Shown here: in pieces, positions 50,937 to 59,713 of the stretch
Position numbering within the stretch: position 1 is the first letter of the stretch
Layout: the number at the start of each line of letters is the position of its first letter
From: Hyphomicrobium sp. ghe19
GTDB lineage: Bacteria > Pseudomonadota > Alphaproteobacteria > Rhizobiales > Hyphomicrobiaceae
Direction: 5' to 3'
Assembly: GCF_902712875.1 (NCBI RefSeq)
Contig: NZ_LR743509.1
Span: 496,001-560,000, forward strand
DNA: 64,000 nucleotides
Program-made: the position numbers and the translations under genes
Notes under the pieces: generated by a model
Told to the model about the DNA's origin: nothing
What the model saw: only the letters and a program-made list of their open reading frames with translations
Databases searched by the model: none

Positions 50937-52568
50937 ATGGTCGACCGGCCGTTCGCCTGGTTGATAAGTGGAATTGTGGCTGTAACGCTCTCGGGCGTGT
51001 TCTGTCCGTCTGTCCGCGCTCAGGTACCTAATGCCGCACAAGGCGGCGAGACGACGATCAGCGAAAGTTATGCGTCCGGGCCGACGCGGCCGATCTCGCT
51101 CCAATCCGATTCCCAAGACGATGACGATGCCGCGGCGTCGGGCGACGATCCAAATTTCAAGACGACCGAACAAGACCTGCTCGACCCGGCTTCGAAAGCG
51201 GGACAAGCGGCGGATGGCGACGCGGGCCTCACAGCCGATACTTCGGGTGTCGTCGATGGCGGCGTCGATGCGGCGGAGCCGGTCGAGGGGACCGATCCTG
51301 CCGCCAGCGAGGCGCGGGATGGTGATGATGCGGCAATCTTCGCTGGTCCGCCTGCCGGTTACGACCCACTGCTCTTCCAGATCGAAGATCTCAATCCCTA
51401 CGTCGATAACCGAACGCCAAGGCGCCTCTTCCGTCAGGAGCCTTATGATCCGGTCGGCATCAAGGTCGGTAGTTTCGTGCTCTTTCCCGAGGTGGAGTTC
51501 GGCGCGTCCTATTACTCGAACGTCTTTCACGCGCCCGGCTCGCCGTCCGATTGGGCGATGGATGTGAAGCCAGGAGCGCGGCTCGTTTCGAACTGGGGAA
51601 CGCATGCGCTCGAGTTCAGAGCCGTCGGCGTGCTGAGTTTCTACAATGATTTTCCGACCGAAGACGATCGCGACTATACGCTCGAGGCGCGCGGGCGGCT
51701 CGACATAACGAAGCGCACGAATATCCAGGCGCTCGTTTCCCGGCAGCAATATCTCGAGAGCCGTTCGGCGCTCGATGCGAGTTCGGCCGGCACGCGATCG
51801 GTCATCGATACGAACCGCGCGGAACTTGCCTACAATCAGCGCTTCAATCGCCTGTCGTATCAGCTGCGCGGCAGCGTGCAGGACTATACTTACGGCAGCG
51901 TCGAAGATGACGGCCGGGTCACCTCTAACAGCGATCGCGATTACACGATCTATGAAGAGACGTTCCGGACCTCGTGGGAGTTCAAGCCATCGTTCTCGCC
52001 CTACTTCGAGTTCGCCTATAATCATCGCGACTATGGCGAAGCGGCGCAGTACGATTTTATCAATCGTACTTCGAACGGCCAGCGTTACCGGTTCGGCGTG
52101 TCATTCGGAAATACGGGCGAAATTATTCGCGGTGACATCAGTCTCGGCTACGGTATTCAGACGCCCGAAGATTCGCGTCTGCACTCAGTCGACGGTTTGA
52201 CGTTCGATGCCAACGCGACGTGGCGGGCGACGGCACTGACGTCGGTTCTGCTCAACGCCAGTACGGATGTTTCCGAGACGACAACCGCCAACGTCGGCGG
52301 CGCATTCTTTCGCACGGTCGGCGTTGAGGTTCGTCACGAGCTCAGAAGCTATCTCGTTGCTTCGGCTGGGTTGATCTATTCCAACCAGAACTCGCAAGAC
52401 GGGATCATCAACGATACCGAATGGCGGCAAACGGCGGGCATCGAATATTATGCCAACCGCAACACCGTGCTCTTCGGGAAATACGCGCACGTCGATTTCA
52501 ATGGCGTTGGCGCACCGAACGACTACGTCGGAGACGAAGTCCACTTCGGCGTCCGGTTGCGCCAATAG
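50937..52568 (+). CDS. Outer-membrane beta-barrel protein with acidic N-terminal region
   Basis: A 543-residue protein with a signal peptide (MVDRPFAWLISGIVAVTLSG then VRAQ) and an acidic low-complexity segment of about 110 residues (SDSQDDDDAAASGDDP). Then come long amphipathic strands (SFVLFPEVEFGASYYSNVF, GDISLGYGIQTPEDSRLHS and others), ending VGDEVHFGVRLRQ. It resembles the outer-membrane beta-barrel family of polysaccharide-export loci (BBP2-like), but the function is unknown. The ATG at 50937 is the first that gives a signal peptide. It sits between kdsD and galU. Confidence 0.75.
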   Translation: MVDRPFAWLISGIVAVTLSGVFCPSVRAQVPNAAQGGETTISESYASGPTRPISLQSDSQDDDDAAASGDDPNFKTTEQDLLDPASKAGQAADGDAGLTADTSGVVDGGVDAAEPVEGTDPAASEARDGDDAAIFAGPPAGYDPLLFQIEDLNPYVDNRTPRRLFRQEPYDPVGIKVGSFVLFPEVEFGASYYSNVFHAPGSPSDWAMDVKPGARLVSNWGTHALEFRAVGVLSFYNDFPTEDDRDYTLEARGRLDITKRTNIQALVSRQQYLESRSALDASSAGTRSVIDTNRAELAYNQRFNRLSYQLRGSVQDYTYGSVEDDGRVTSNSDRDYTIYEETFRTSWEFKPSFSPYFEFAYNHRDYGEAAQYDFINRTSNGQRYRFGVSFGNTGEIIRGDISLGYGIQTPEDSRLHSVDGLTFDANATWRATALTSVLLNASTDVSETTTANVGGAFFRTVGVEVRHELRSYLVASAGLIYSNQNSQDGIINDTEWRQTAGIEYYANRNTVLFGKYAHVDFNGVGAPNDYVGDEVHFGVRLRQ

Positions 52569-52597
52569 GGATCTTCGCTGTTAAGCGGCTCGGACCC

Positions 52598-53497
52598 TTA
52601 TTTATTGGTCGCGAGCAGCCGGTTCAAATCACGCCGGAAGTCGTCGGCGAGATCCGGTCGCTCAAGGGCCAGCGCGACGTTGGCTGTCAGAAATCCGAGC
52701 TTCGATCCGCAGTCATAAATCTCGCCGTCGAAACGTACGGCGTGGAATGGCTGGTCGGCGGCCTGCATCAGGCCGATCATCGAGTCGGTGAGCTGGATTT
52801 CGCCGCCCGCGCCCCGCTCCTGCTTCTCGAGAAGGCCGAAAATTTCAGGCTGCAGGACGTAGCGGCCGGTGATGTGCAGGTTAGACGGCGCGGTGCCTTG
52901 CTTCGGTTTCTCGACCATTCCGGTGATCGGGGAAACCTTCGCCTTTGCATCCATTACGCCGACGATGCCGTACTGATGCGTCTGATCATCGGGCACGGGG
53001 GCGACAGCGATTAGGTTGCCGCCTGTCGTGGCGTAGGCTTCGATCATATCGGCGAGGCATGACGAGCGGCCATGGTGGAGCATGTCCGGCAGGAGCAATG
53101 CAAACGGCTCGTCGCCGACGAGTTCCCGCGCACACCAAACGGCGTGGCCGAGGCCGAGTGGAGACTGCTGGCGGGTAAAGCTCGTTTGGCCCGCCTGCGG
53201 AAGGTCGCGCGCGAGGGCCTCGATCTCTTTGTTCTTGCCGCGGGCGGCAAGCGTCGATTCCAATTCGAACTGCTTGTCGAAGTGATCTTCGATGACTCCC
53301 TTGTTCCGTCCCGTGACGAAAATGAAATGCTCGATGCCGGCGGTGCGGGCCTCGTCGACGACGTGCTGCAAGACGGGCCGGTCGACCACGGTCAGCATTT
53401 CCTTGGGCACGGCCTTCGTCGCGGGGAGAAATCGGGTTCCGAGACCGGCGACCGGGAAGACGGCTTTACGGATAGGTCTTTTCACAACGCTCATCAT
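52598..53497 (-). CDS. galU: UTP-glucose-1-phosphate uridylyltransferase GalU
   Basis: GalU makes UDP-glucose for envelope polysaccharides. The 299-residue protein has [66 protein letters not shown] and [20 protein letters not shown], the GalU hallmarks. Two adjacent ATG codons (MMSVVKR) could start it. It is divergent from galE (about 200 bp apart, no motif recognised), the next enzyme in the UDP-sugar pathway. Confidence 0.95.
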   Translation of the reverse strand: MMSVVKRPIRKAVFPVAGLGTRFLPATKAVPKEMLTVVDRPVLQHVVDEARTAGIEHFIFVTGRNKGVIEDHFDKQFELESTLAARGKNKEIEALARDLPQAGQTSFTRQQSPLGLGHAVWCARELVGDEPFALLLPDMLHHGRSSCLADMIEAYATTGGNLIAVAPVPDDQTHQYGIVGVMDAKAKVSPITGMVEKPKQGTAPSNLHITGRYVLQPEIFGLLEKQERGAGGEIQLTDSMIGLMQAADQPFHAVRFDGEIYDCGSKLGFLTANVALALERPDLADDFRRDLNRLLATNK

Positions 53498-53694
53498 ATG
53501 CTCCGAGGACAGCAGAAGCGGTCTAAGCCCATTTGGTAACGATTTATGTCTAATCCCCGAATTTGAGAAGTTTCTCGCGGGGAACGCGGGAGGGTCGTTT
53601 GCGCCGGGGCGCCGTCTCCTTTAGGTCTGAACGGCCTTTTTGACGGAAAATCGGCCGCGAGTGTGGGTATCTAACTCGGGAGTCCAATGCAACC

Positions 53695-54696
53695 ATGAGC
53701 GTTCTCGTCACGGGCGGTGCCGGCTACATCGGCAGCCACATGGTGCTGGAGTTGGTGGATCGGGGTGAGGACGTCGTCGTCATCGATAATCTGTCTACGG
53801 GATTTCGGTGGGCCGTTGATCGCCGGGCGACGCTGGTGGTGGGAGACATTGCCGATAACGCTCTCGTCGAGGAAACGATCCGTGCTCATGGCGTGAATGC
53901 GATCATTCACTTCGCCGGGTCGATCGTGGTGCCGGATTCAGTCGCCGACCCGCTCGGCTATTATTTGAACAATACGGTCAAATCACGGGGCCTGATTGCG
54001 GCGGCCGTCCGGACCGGCGTCAAGAATTTCATCTTTTCCTCGACCGCCGCCGTCTACGGGAATCCCGAAGACAATCCCGTTTCGGAAAGCGCGCCTCCGG
54101 CGCCGATGTCGCCCTACGGTTCCTCGAAGCTGATGACCGAGATCATGCTGTCGGACGCCTCGCGCGCACATGATTTCCGTTTTGTCGCACTTCGCTATTT
54201 CAACGTCGCGGGCGCCGATCCCGAGGGCCGATCCGGCCAGTCGACGCCGCGCGCTACGCATCTGATCAAGGTCGCGTGCGAAACGGCTCTCGGCAAACGG
54301 CCGCAGATGGAAGTCTTCGGGACCGATTATCCGACCGCCGACGGCACCTGCGTGCGCGACTACATCCACGTCAGCGACCTCGCCAACGCGCACTCGGTCG
54401 CTCTCGATCATCTGCGCCGGGGCGGTGTTTCGGATATCTTCAACTGCGGCTATTCGAAGGGGTATTCCGTCATCGAGGTCATCGCCGCGGTGAAGCACGT
54501 ATCCGGCGTCGATTTCAAGGTTCTGCTGTCTCCGCGGCGGCCGGGCGACCCGGCGGCCATCGTTGCCGCGTCGGCCAAAATCCGCGAGAAGCTCGGCTGG
54601 CAGCCTCAGCATGACGATTTGGAACAGATCGTCGCGCAGGCGCTTAACTGGGAGCGGCGTGTCGACGCCTTAAAGGCCGCGGCTCACGAGGCGTGA
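53695..54696 (+). CDS. galE: UDP-glucose 4-epimerase GalE
   Basis: GalE interconverts UDP-glucose and UDP-galactose. The 333-residue short-chain dehydrogenase has the NAD loop VTGGAGYIGSHMVLELVDRG, IHFAGSIVVPDSV, a catalytic YxxxK in SPYGSSKLMTE, LRYFNVAGADPEGRSGQST and GTCVRDYIHVSDLANAHS. Divergent neighbour galU supplies its substrate. Confidence 0.95.
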   Translation: MSVLVTGGAGYIGSHMVLELVDRGEDVVVIDNLSTGFRWAVDRRATLVVGDIADNALVEETIRAHGVNAIIHFAGSIVVPDSVADPLGYYLNNTVKSRGLIAAAVRTGVKNFIFSSTAAVYGNPEDNPVSESAPPAPMSPYGSSKLMTEIMLSDASRAHDFRFVALRYFNVAGADPEGRSGQSTPRATHLIKVACETALGKRPQMEVFGTDYPTADGTCVRDYIHVSDLANAHSVALDHLRRGGVSDIFNCGYSKGYSVIEVIAAVKHVSGVDFKVLLSPRRPGDPAAIVAASAKIREKLGWQPQHDDLEQIVAQALNWERRVDALKAAAHEA

Positions 54697-54775
54697 GGCC
54701 CCAAAAATGCCCTGAAAATCGGGCACGCGCTGTCATCCGCACTGCGGCCCGCTATGCAAGGAAGGCAGCGATTCA

Positions 54776-56041
54776 ATGCTGTTAATACGACGCCATTTCG
54801 AGATTTTGTCTGCTGCTTTCCTGGTTGCGTTCCTGGCGGTTGCGATGACCTTTGCGGCGCCGGATGTTCACGCGAAACCGGCGGACGAGTTTCGTGCGTT
54901 CGTCGAGACTTTGTGGCCCGACGCAAAGAGCGCCGGCGTCAGCCGCCAGACGTTCGACACCGCCTTTGCCGGTGTTGAACCCGACTTGACGATCCCCGAT
55001 CTCGATATTCCCGGACGGCCCAAAGTCGACAACAGCGGTCAGGCTGAATTCACGAAGACGGCGGCCGATTACTTGTCGAAGCCTTATCTCGAAAAGCTTG
55101 CCGTTCAAGGCCGCGCGTTTCTCGCCGAGCACAAGGCCGACCTCGAGCGCATCGAGAAGATGACGGGCGTCGACCGCTATACGCTGGTCGCCATTTGGGG
55201 TCGTGAAACGGCTTACGGCTCATATCATCCCCCGAACGATGCGATCCGCATGCTCGCGACGCTCGCTTACACCGGAAAGCGCAAGGAGAAGTTTCGGGAG
55301 GAGCTGATCGCGGCGCTCGTGATGCTGCAACAGGGCGTGCCGCGCTCGGACATGAAATCATCGTGGGCCGGGGCGCTCGGCCTCACGCAGGCTATGCCGA
55401 CCGAGTATCTTAAATTCGCTGTCGACGGCGACGGCGATGGGAAGATCGACATCTGGCGGTCTGTTGCCGATGCGCTTGCATTCACGGCCAAGCAGCTCGA
55501 GGGCAAGGGCTGGGTTCGTGGCGCACGCTGGGGGTATGAGGTGATCGCGCCGCCGAAAGCCGATTGTTCGCTCGAGGGACCGCCCGATGCGCGCCCGATC
55601 GGCGATTGGGTGGCGATGGGTTTCAAGAAGGCGAACGGCGCGCCGTTCAGCAAGGCGCAACTTGCTGAAGACGCCTATCTCATGATGCCGGCCGGAGCCT
55701 ATGGCCCGGCGTTTTTGGCAGCCCAGAACTTTCGCGTCATCCGGCTCTACAACACGTCGGATCTCTATGCGCTGTTCGTCGGAAACCTCGGCGACCGCAT
55801 ACGGGGCGAGGGAGATTTCGCGACGCCGTGGAAGTCGTTCGCGCAGCCGAAAACGCAAACGGTTCATGATCTGCAGGCCAAGCTCAAAGTGCTGGGCTAT
55901 CCGATGGACAAGACCGACGGAAAAATCGGTTCCAACACGCGCAAGCAGATCGGCCTCTATCAGAAGGCCAATGGGCTGAAAATCGATTGCTGGCCCTCCG
56001 ACGGGGTGTTGGCGCACGCGAATTCGCAGGCGACGCGCTAA
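54776..56041 (+). CDS. Lytic murein transglycosylase, MltB family
   Basis: Periplasmic MltB-type enzymes cleave the glycan strand to 1,6-anhydro ends. Signal peptide at about residues 1-36 (VAMTFAAPDVHA). The SLT_2 domain (about 40-330) has IEKMTGVDRYTLVAIWGRET with catalytic Glu144 in WGRETAYGS, and SSWAGALGLTQAMPTEYLKF. The C-terminal peptidoglycan-binding domain (about 350-415) has LQAKLKVLGYPMDKTDGKIG. The next gene, a DUF459 hydrolase, lies 122 bp downstream. Confidence 0.9.
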   Translation: MLLIRRHFEILSAAFLVAFLAVAMTFAAPDVHAKPADEFRAFVETLWPDAKSAGVSRQTFDTAFAGVEPDLTIPDLDIPGRPKVDNSGQAEFTKTAADYLSKPYLEKLAVQGRAFLAEHKADLERIEKMTGVDRYTLVAIWGRETAYGSYHPPNDAIRMLATLAYTGKRKEKFREELIAALVMLQQGVPRSDMKSSWAGALGLTQAMPTEYLKFAVDGDGDGKIDIWRSVADALAFTAKQLEGKGWVRGARWGYEVIAPPKADCSLEGPPDARPIGDWVAMGFKKANGAPFSKAQLAEDAYLMMPAGAYGPAFLAAQNFRVIRLYNTSDLYALFVGNLGDRIRGEGDFATPWKSFAQPKTQTVHDLQAKLKVLGYPMDKTDGKIGSNTRKQIGLYQKANGLKIDCWPSDGVLAHANSQATR

Positions 56042-56163
56042 GACGAGTGCGTTGCCGGCTGCGGCGGTTGGAGACCCCGTTGGAGACCTGGGGCCGGCGC
56101 TGTATGGTGGGGCCCGGAATCAAACCTCGGCAGGCTTGCGGGTTGCAAAAGGCACACGACCGG

Positions 56164-57510
56164 ATGAGCGCCTTCTCCAGGTACCTGACCCCCATGCTCG
56201 CCGCGTTTCTCGTGGCGTTTCTCCTGGCGTTTCTGGTCGTGCCTGGATTGCCCGCGCGCGCCGGAGACGAGAATCAGGGCGGGACGTTCCTCACCTCATT
56301 TCCGGATAACGACGTCTATCAGGTGAGCGTCTATGGCGACGGGTTTGCGGAAGGTCTGCTCGCGGGCCTCGTCGCAGCCTTCGGTCCGGATATCCGGCTG
56401 AATATTCAGCGGCAGGTGACGCCATTTTCGGGCATCGGTCTCGGCGACTTCGACGCGAAAGTCGCGACGCTCGAAAAGGCGATCGCCGCGCAGCCGCTCA
56501 ACATCGCCATCGTCATGGTCGGCGAAGACGACCGCATGTCATTCCGTGGCCCCGACGGCAAACGATTGCCGGTCGGAGGCGATGCGTGGCTCGCCGAATA
56601 TACGCGGCGCGTCGATCGGCTCATGCGGGCCTTCAAAGCCAAGAACGCGGGCGTTTATTGGGTCGGCATGCCGAATTTGGCGCGCTCGGATGCGAACGAA
56701 CTCGCGCAGAAAATGAACGATGTCATCCGCGAGCGCGCTTACCTCAACGGCTATAAATATATCGATGCCTATCAGGGCTTCACCGACGAGAATGGTGCTT
56801 ACTCGTCTTATGGCCCCGATCTCGAAGGCGCGATCCGGCTCTTGCGTCTCAGGGATGGCGTCCACTTCACGGATGCCGGCAATCGCAAGCTCGCGCATTT
56901 CGTCGAGAAGGAATTGCGGCCGGATCTCATTCAGGCCAAGGCCAATCGCAACATCCCGTTGCTCGGCGCCGAGCCCGAGCAGGCGAAGATCAATCCGGAC
57001 AATGCGGTAAAGACTCCAGCGCCATCGTCGCCCGTGGCGCAGAAAGCGGAGGCCGCTTCGCATGCGCCGGTCGTGCGCGGGGCTTCGCTCGATGGATCGC
57101 CGCCGTCGGCAGCAGGTGACGGTACCGGCGATCAGAAGGCGGACAACGGCAAGATCACGCTCAAGATGATCGGCAATAACGGCCGCGAGGAATCTCAGAC
57201 GATCGAAATCGTCAGGCCAGCGATCCCGGCGTCGGTCGTGACGCTGATGGCGCGGCGCGAAGGATCGGGTCAGAGGGGTGATCTTCTCGTCGATCAGATC
57301 GCGGGCGGCTTGACGTTGATGAGTTCGATCTCGCCTGCGGGCAACAAGGATCGCGGACGTCTGTCGCCCACGCAGGCGCCGTATTTCCGGCTGCTGGTAA
57401 AGGGCGAGCGGTTGCAACCGAAAGCCGGTCGTGCGGACGATGTGACGTGGCCGCCGAAGCCCGACACGACGAGCCAGGCGAAGCCTTCAGAAGCCGCGCC
57501 CCGGGGCTAA
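56164..57510 (+). CDS. DUF459 SGNH-hydrolase-like secreted protein
   Basis: The 448-residue protein has a signal peptide (about residues 1-36, PARAG) and a DUF459 domain (about 45-265), an SGNH-hydrolase-like fold: VSVYGDGFAEGLLAGLVAAF, IVMVGEDDRMSFR, YWVGMPNLARSDANELAQKM and RLRDGVHFTDAGNRKLAHFV, whose DGVHFTDAG is the terminal Asp-His block. The last 180 residues are low-complexity (Ala, Pro, Asp rich). DUF459 proteins are periplasmic and associated with cell-wall genes in Hyphomicrobiales; no activity is established. The ATG at 56164 suits the signal peptide; frames upstream overlap the transglycosylase. Confidence 0.83.
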   Translation: MSAFSRYLTPMLAAFLVAFLLAFLVVPGLPARAGDENQGGTFLTSFPDNDVYQVSVYGDGFAEGLLAGLVAAFGPDIRLNIQRQVTPFSGIGLGDFDAKVATLEKAIAAQPLNIAIVMVGEDDRMSFRGPDGKRLPVGGDAWLAEYTRRVDRLMRAFKAKNAGVYWVGMPNLARSDANELAQKMNDVIRERAYLNGYKYIDAYQGFTDENGAYSSYGPDLEGAIRLLRLRDGVHFTDAGNRKLAHFVEKELRPDLIQAKANRNIPLLGAEPEQAKINPDNAVKTPAPSSPVAQKAEAASHAPVVRGASLDGSPPSAAGDGTGDQKADNGKITLKMIGNNGREESQTIEIVRPAIPASVVTLMARREGSGQRGDLLVDQIAGGLTLMSSISPAGNKDRGRLSPTQAPYFRLLVKGERLQPKAGRADDVTWPPKPDTTSQAKPSEAAPRG

Positions 57511-57566
57511 GGGATGCGCAACCGATTCACCGGTCCACAGCCAACATGATCCCGCGGTAGCGCAGT

Positions 57567-58097
57567 ATGGCGAAGCTCGTATTTGGAATGAACCAGTCCT
57601 TAGACGGCTACGTCGATCACATGGCGTATGCGCCAAGCCCAACGCTTTTCCATCATTACATCGAGCAGGCGCGCGACCAGGTGGGTAGCGTGTACGGTCG
57701 CCGCTTGTACGAACTCATGCGATATTGGGACGACGATCATCCCGAGTGGGATGCGGCGCGGCGCGACTTCGCAGCCGCGTGGCGGCGCCAACAGAAGTGG
57801 GTCGTTTCGCGCTCGTTGAAGTCGGTCGGCCCTAACGCCACGCTTGTCGACAATGACATCGAGGCGGCTATACGCGCGCTCAAGGCTCAGCTTGTTGGGG
57901 AGGTTCAAGTTGGCGGACCAGACTTGGCACGAAGCCTAGGCGACCTTGGTCTTATTGATGAGTATCGGCTGTACCTTCATCCCGTCGTGCTCGGTCGCGG
58001 CAAGCCTTTCTTCGCCGGCCCCCGGCCACCGCTCCGCCTTGTGGCCAGCGATCGAATTGGCGAGGACGTGATCAGGTTGACGTACGTTCCCGCTTGA
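57567..58097 (+). CDS. Dihydrofolate-reductase-like (RibD C-terminal) protein
   Basis: A 176-residue single-domain protein with AKLVFGMNQSLDGYVDHM, YGRRLYELMRYWDDDHPEW, WVVSRSLKSVGPNATLVDND, VGGPDLARSLGDLGLIDEYR and LHPVVLGRGKPFF. The family (YyaP/YwjB type) contains reductases whose substrates are mostly unknown. It is alone, without ribosome-binding site of note, between the DUF459 gene and gltD, and shows no sign of being in the folate pathway. Confidence 0.87.
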   Translation: MAKLVFGMNQSLDGYVDHMAYAPSPTLFHHYIEQARDQVGSVYGRRLYELMRYWDDDHPEWDAARRDFAAAWRRQQKWVVSRSLKSVGPNATLVDNDIEAAIRALKAQLVGEVQVGGPDLARSLGDLGLIDEYRLYLHPVVLGRGKPFFAGPRPPLRLVASDRIGEDVIRLTYVPA

Positions 58098-58231
58098 TAG
58101 CGACGGACGTACTGCGCCTATACGCCATGTCAGTTGCGCTAGAATGCAAGCAGCTGGAGCCGGCACGAATTGCCGGCGCCTGCCTTATCGGTCTCGGCGC
58201 AACTGCGCCGCGTGTCGCGTAACGTCGCCGT

Positions 58232-59671
58232 TCAGCGCGGCAGAACGGTCGAGCCCATCAGGAACTTGTCGATGGTGTGGGCCGCCTGACGGCCTTCGCG
58301 GATCGCCCACACGACGAGCGACTGACCGCGCCGGATATCGCCAGCGCAGAAAAGCTTCGGCGAGGTCGCGAGTTTGTAATCCTTGTCCGTCGCGTCCAGC
58401 CCCTTGAAGCGCCCGCGCGGCACAACGGGAAGTTGGAACTCCTTGACGATGTCGCTTTCGATTGGGCCCGAGAAGCCCATGGCGAAAAGAACGAGATCGG
58501 CGTCGAGCGCGCCTTCGGTTCCCTTGATCGGCTGCAGGTTGGCGTTCACGCGCGTGTAGTGGAGCTTCTTGACCTTGCCGCCTTCGCCCGAGAAGCCCGT
58601 CGTAGAAATCGAGTACTCGGTTTTCGCGCCTTCGGCTTGCGAAGAGGACACGCGCAGCTTCAGCGGCCAATGTGGCCAAGAGAGCGCCTTGTTCTCTTTC
58701 TCAGGCGGCATCGGCATGATCTCGAGCTGCGTCACGCTCTTCGCGCCCTGGCGGAACGAGGTGCCGATGCAGTCGGAGCCGGTGTCGCCGCCACCGATGA
58801 CGATGACGTGCTTGTCCTTTGCAGAGATCTCATGGGTCTTTGGCTTCTGCGCCTCGCCGGCATTGCGCCGGTTCTGCTGAGGCAGGAAGTCCATCGCGTA
58901 GTGAAGGCCGTCGAGATCGCGTCCCGGCGACTTGGCGAAGAAGTCAAACGGCTGCTCGGAGCCGATCGCGATCAACACCGCGTCGTGCTTCGATTCGAGG
59001 TACTTTGCCGAGAGATCCTGGCCGACGTGAATTCCGCAATGGAACGTGACGCCTTCCGCTTCGATCTGCTTGACGCGGCGAGCGATGATCGCCTTTTCCA
59101 TTTTGAAGTCGGGAATGCCGTAAACGAGCAGGCCGCCCGGGCGGGCGTTCTTCTCGTAGACATGAACGTCATGACCGGCGCGCGCGAGCTGCTGGGCTGC
59201 CGCGAGGCCTGCGGGGCCAGAGCCGATAATGGCGACTTTCTTGCCGGTCTTCTTTTCGGGCGGCAGCGGACGGATCCAGCCTTCTTCCCAAGCGCGATCC
59301 GCGATCGAGTTCTCGATCGTTTTGATCGTCACCGGCTTGTCGTCGATATTCAGCGTGCAGGCCGCTTCGCATGGCGCCGGGCAGATACGGCCCGTTACCT
59401 CGGGGAAGTTGTTCGTCGAATGGAGGTTGTCGGCCGCGTTCTTCCAATCGCCGTGATAGACGAGGTCGTTCCAATCGGGGATCTGGTTGTTCACCGGACA
59501 GCCCGTGTGGCAATAGGGAATGCCGCAATCCATGCAGCGCGAAGCCTGTTTCTTGACCTCAGGCTCGGCCAGCGGAACGACGAATTCCTTATAGTGCTTC
59601 AAACGCTCTTCGACCGGCTTGTACTTGCGGTCGGCGCGGTCGATTTCCAGAAAACCAGTCGGCTTGCCCAT
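58232..59671 (-). CDS. gltD: Glutamate synthase (NADPH) small subunit GltD
   Basis: GltD passes electrons from NADPH via FAD and 4Fe-4S clusters to GltB. The 479-residue protein has the N-terminal cysteine clusters [20 protein letters not shown] and [11 protein letters not shown], the FAD-binding loop [19 protein letters not shown] and the NADPH loop [17 protein letters not shown]. It lies 42 bp downstream of gltB in the same direction, so gltB-gltD is one operon. Confidence 0.95.
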   Translation of the reverse strand: MGKPTGFLEIDRADRKYKPVEERLKHYKEFVVPLAEPEVKKQASRCMDCGIPYCHTGCPVNNQIPDWNDLVYHGDWKNAADNLHSTNNFPEVTGRICPAPCEAACTLNIDDKPVTIKTIENSIADRAWEEGWIRPLPPEKKTGKKVAIIGSGPAGLAAAQQLARAGHDVHVYEKNARPGGLLVYGIPDFKMEKAIIARRVKQIEAEGVTFHCGIHVGQDLSAKYLESKHDAVLIAIGSEQPFDFFAKSPGRDLDGLHYAMDFLPQQNRRNAGEAQKPKTHEISAKDKHVIVIGGGDTGSDCIGTSFRQGAKSVTQLEIMPMPPEKENKALSWPHWPLKLRVSSSQAEGAKTEYSISTTGFSGEGGKVKKLHYTRVNANLQPIKGTEGALDADLVLFAMGFSGPIESDIVKEFQLPVVPRGRFKGLDATDKDYKLATSPKLFCAGDIRRGQSLVVWAIREGRQAAHTIDKFLMGSTVLPR

Positions 59672-59713
59672 TTCTTCTTTCGTCTTTCTAATTCGCGATT
59701 GGCAGAGCGATAG

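Noticed and set aside
58277..59713. 478-residue plus-strand open frame opposite gltD
   Set aside because: Fully antisense to a clear GltD with all its cysteine motifs; no family resemblance and unusual composition.
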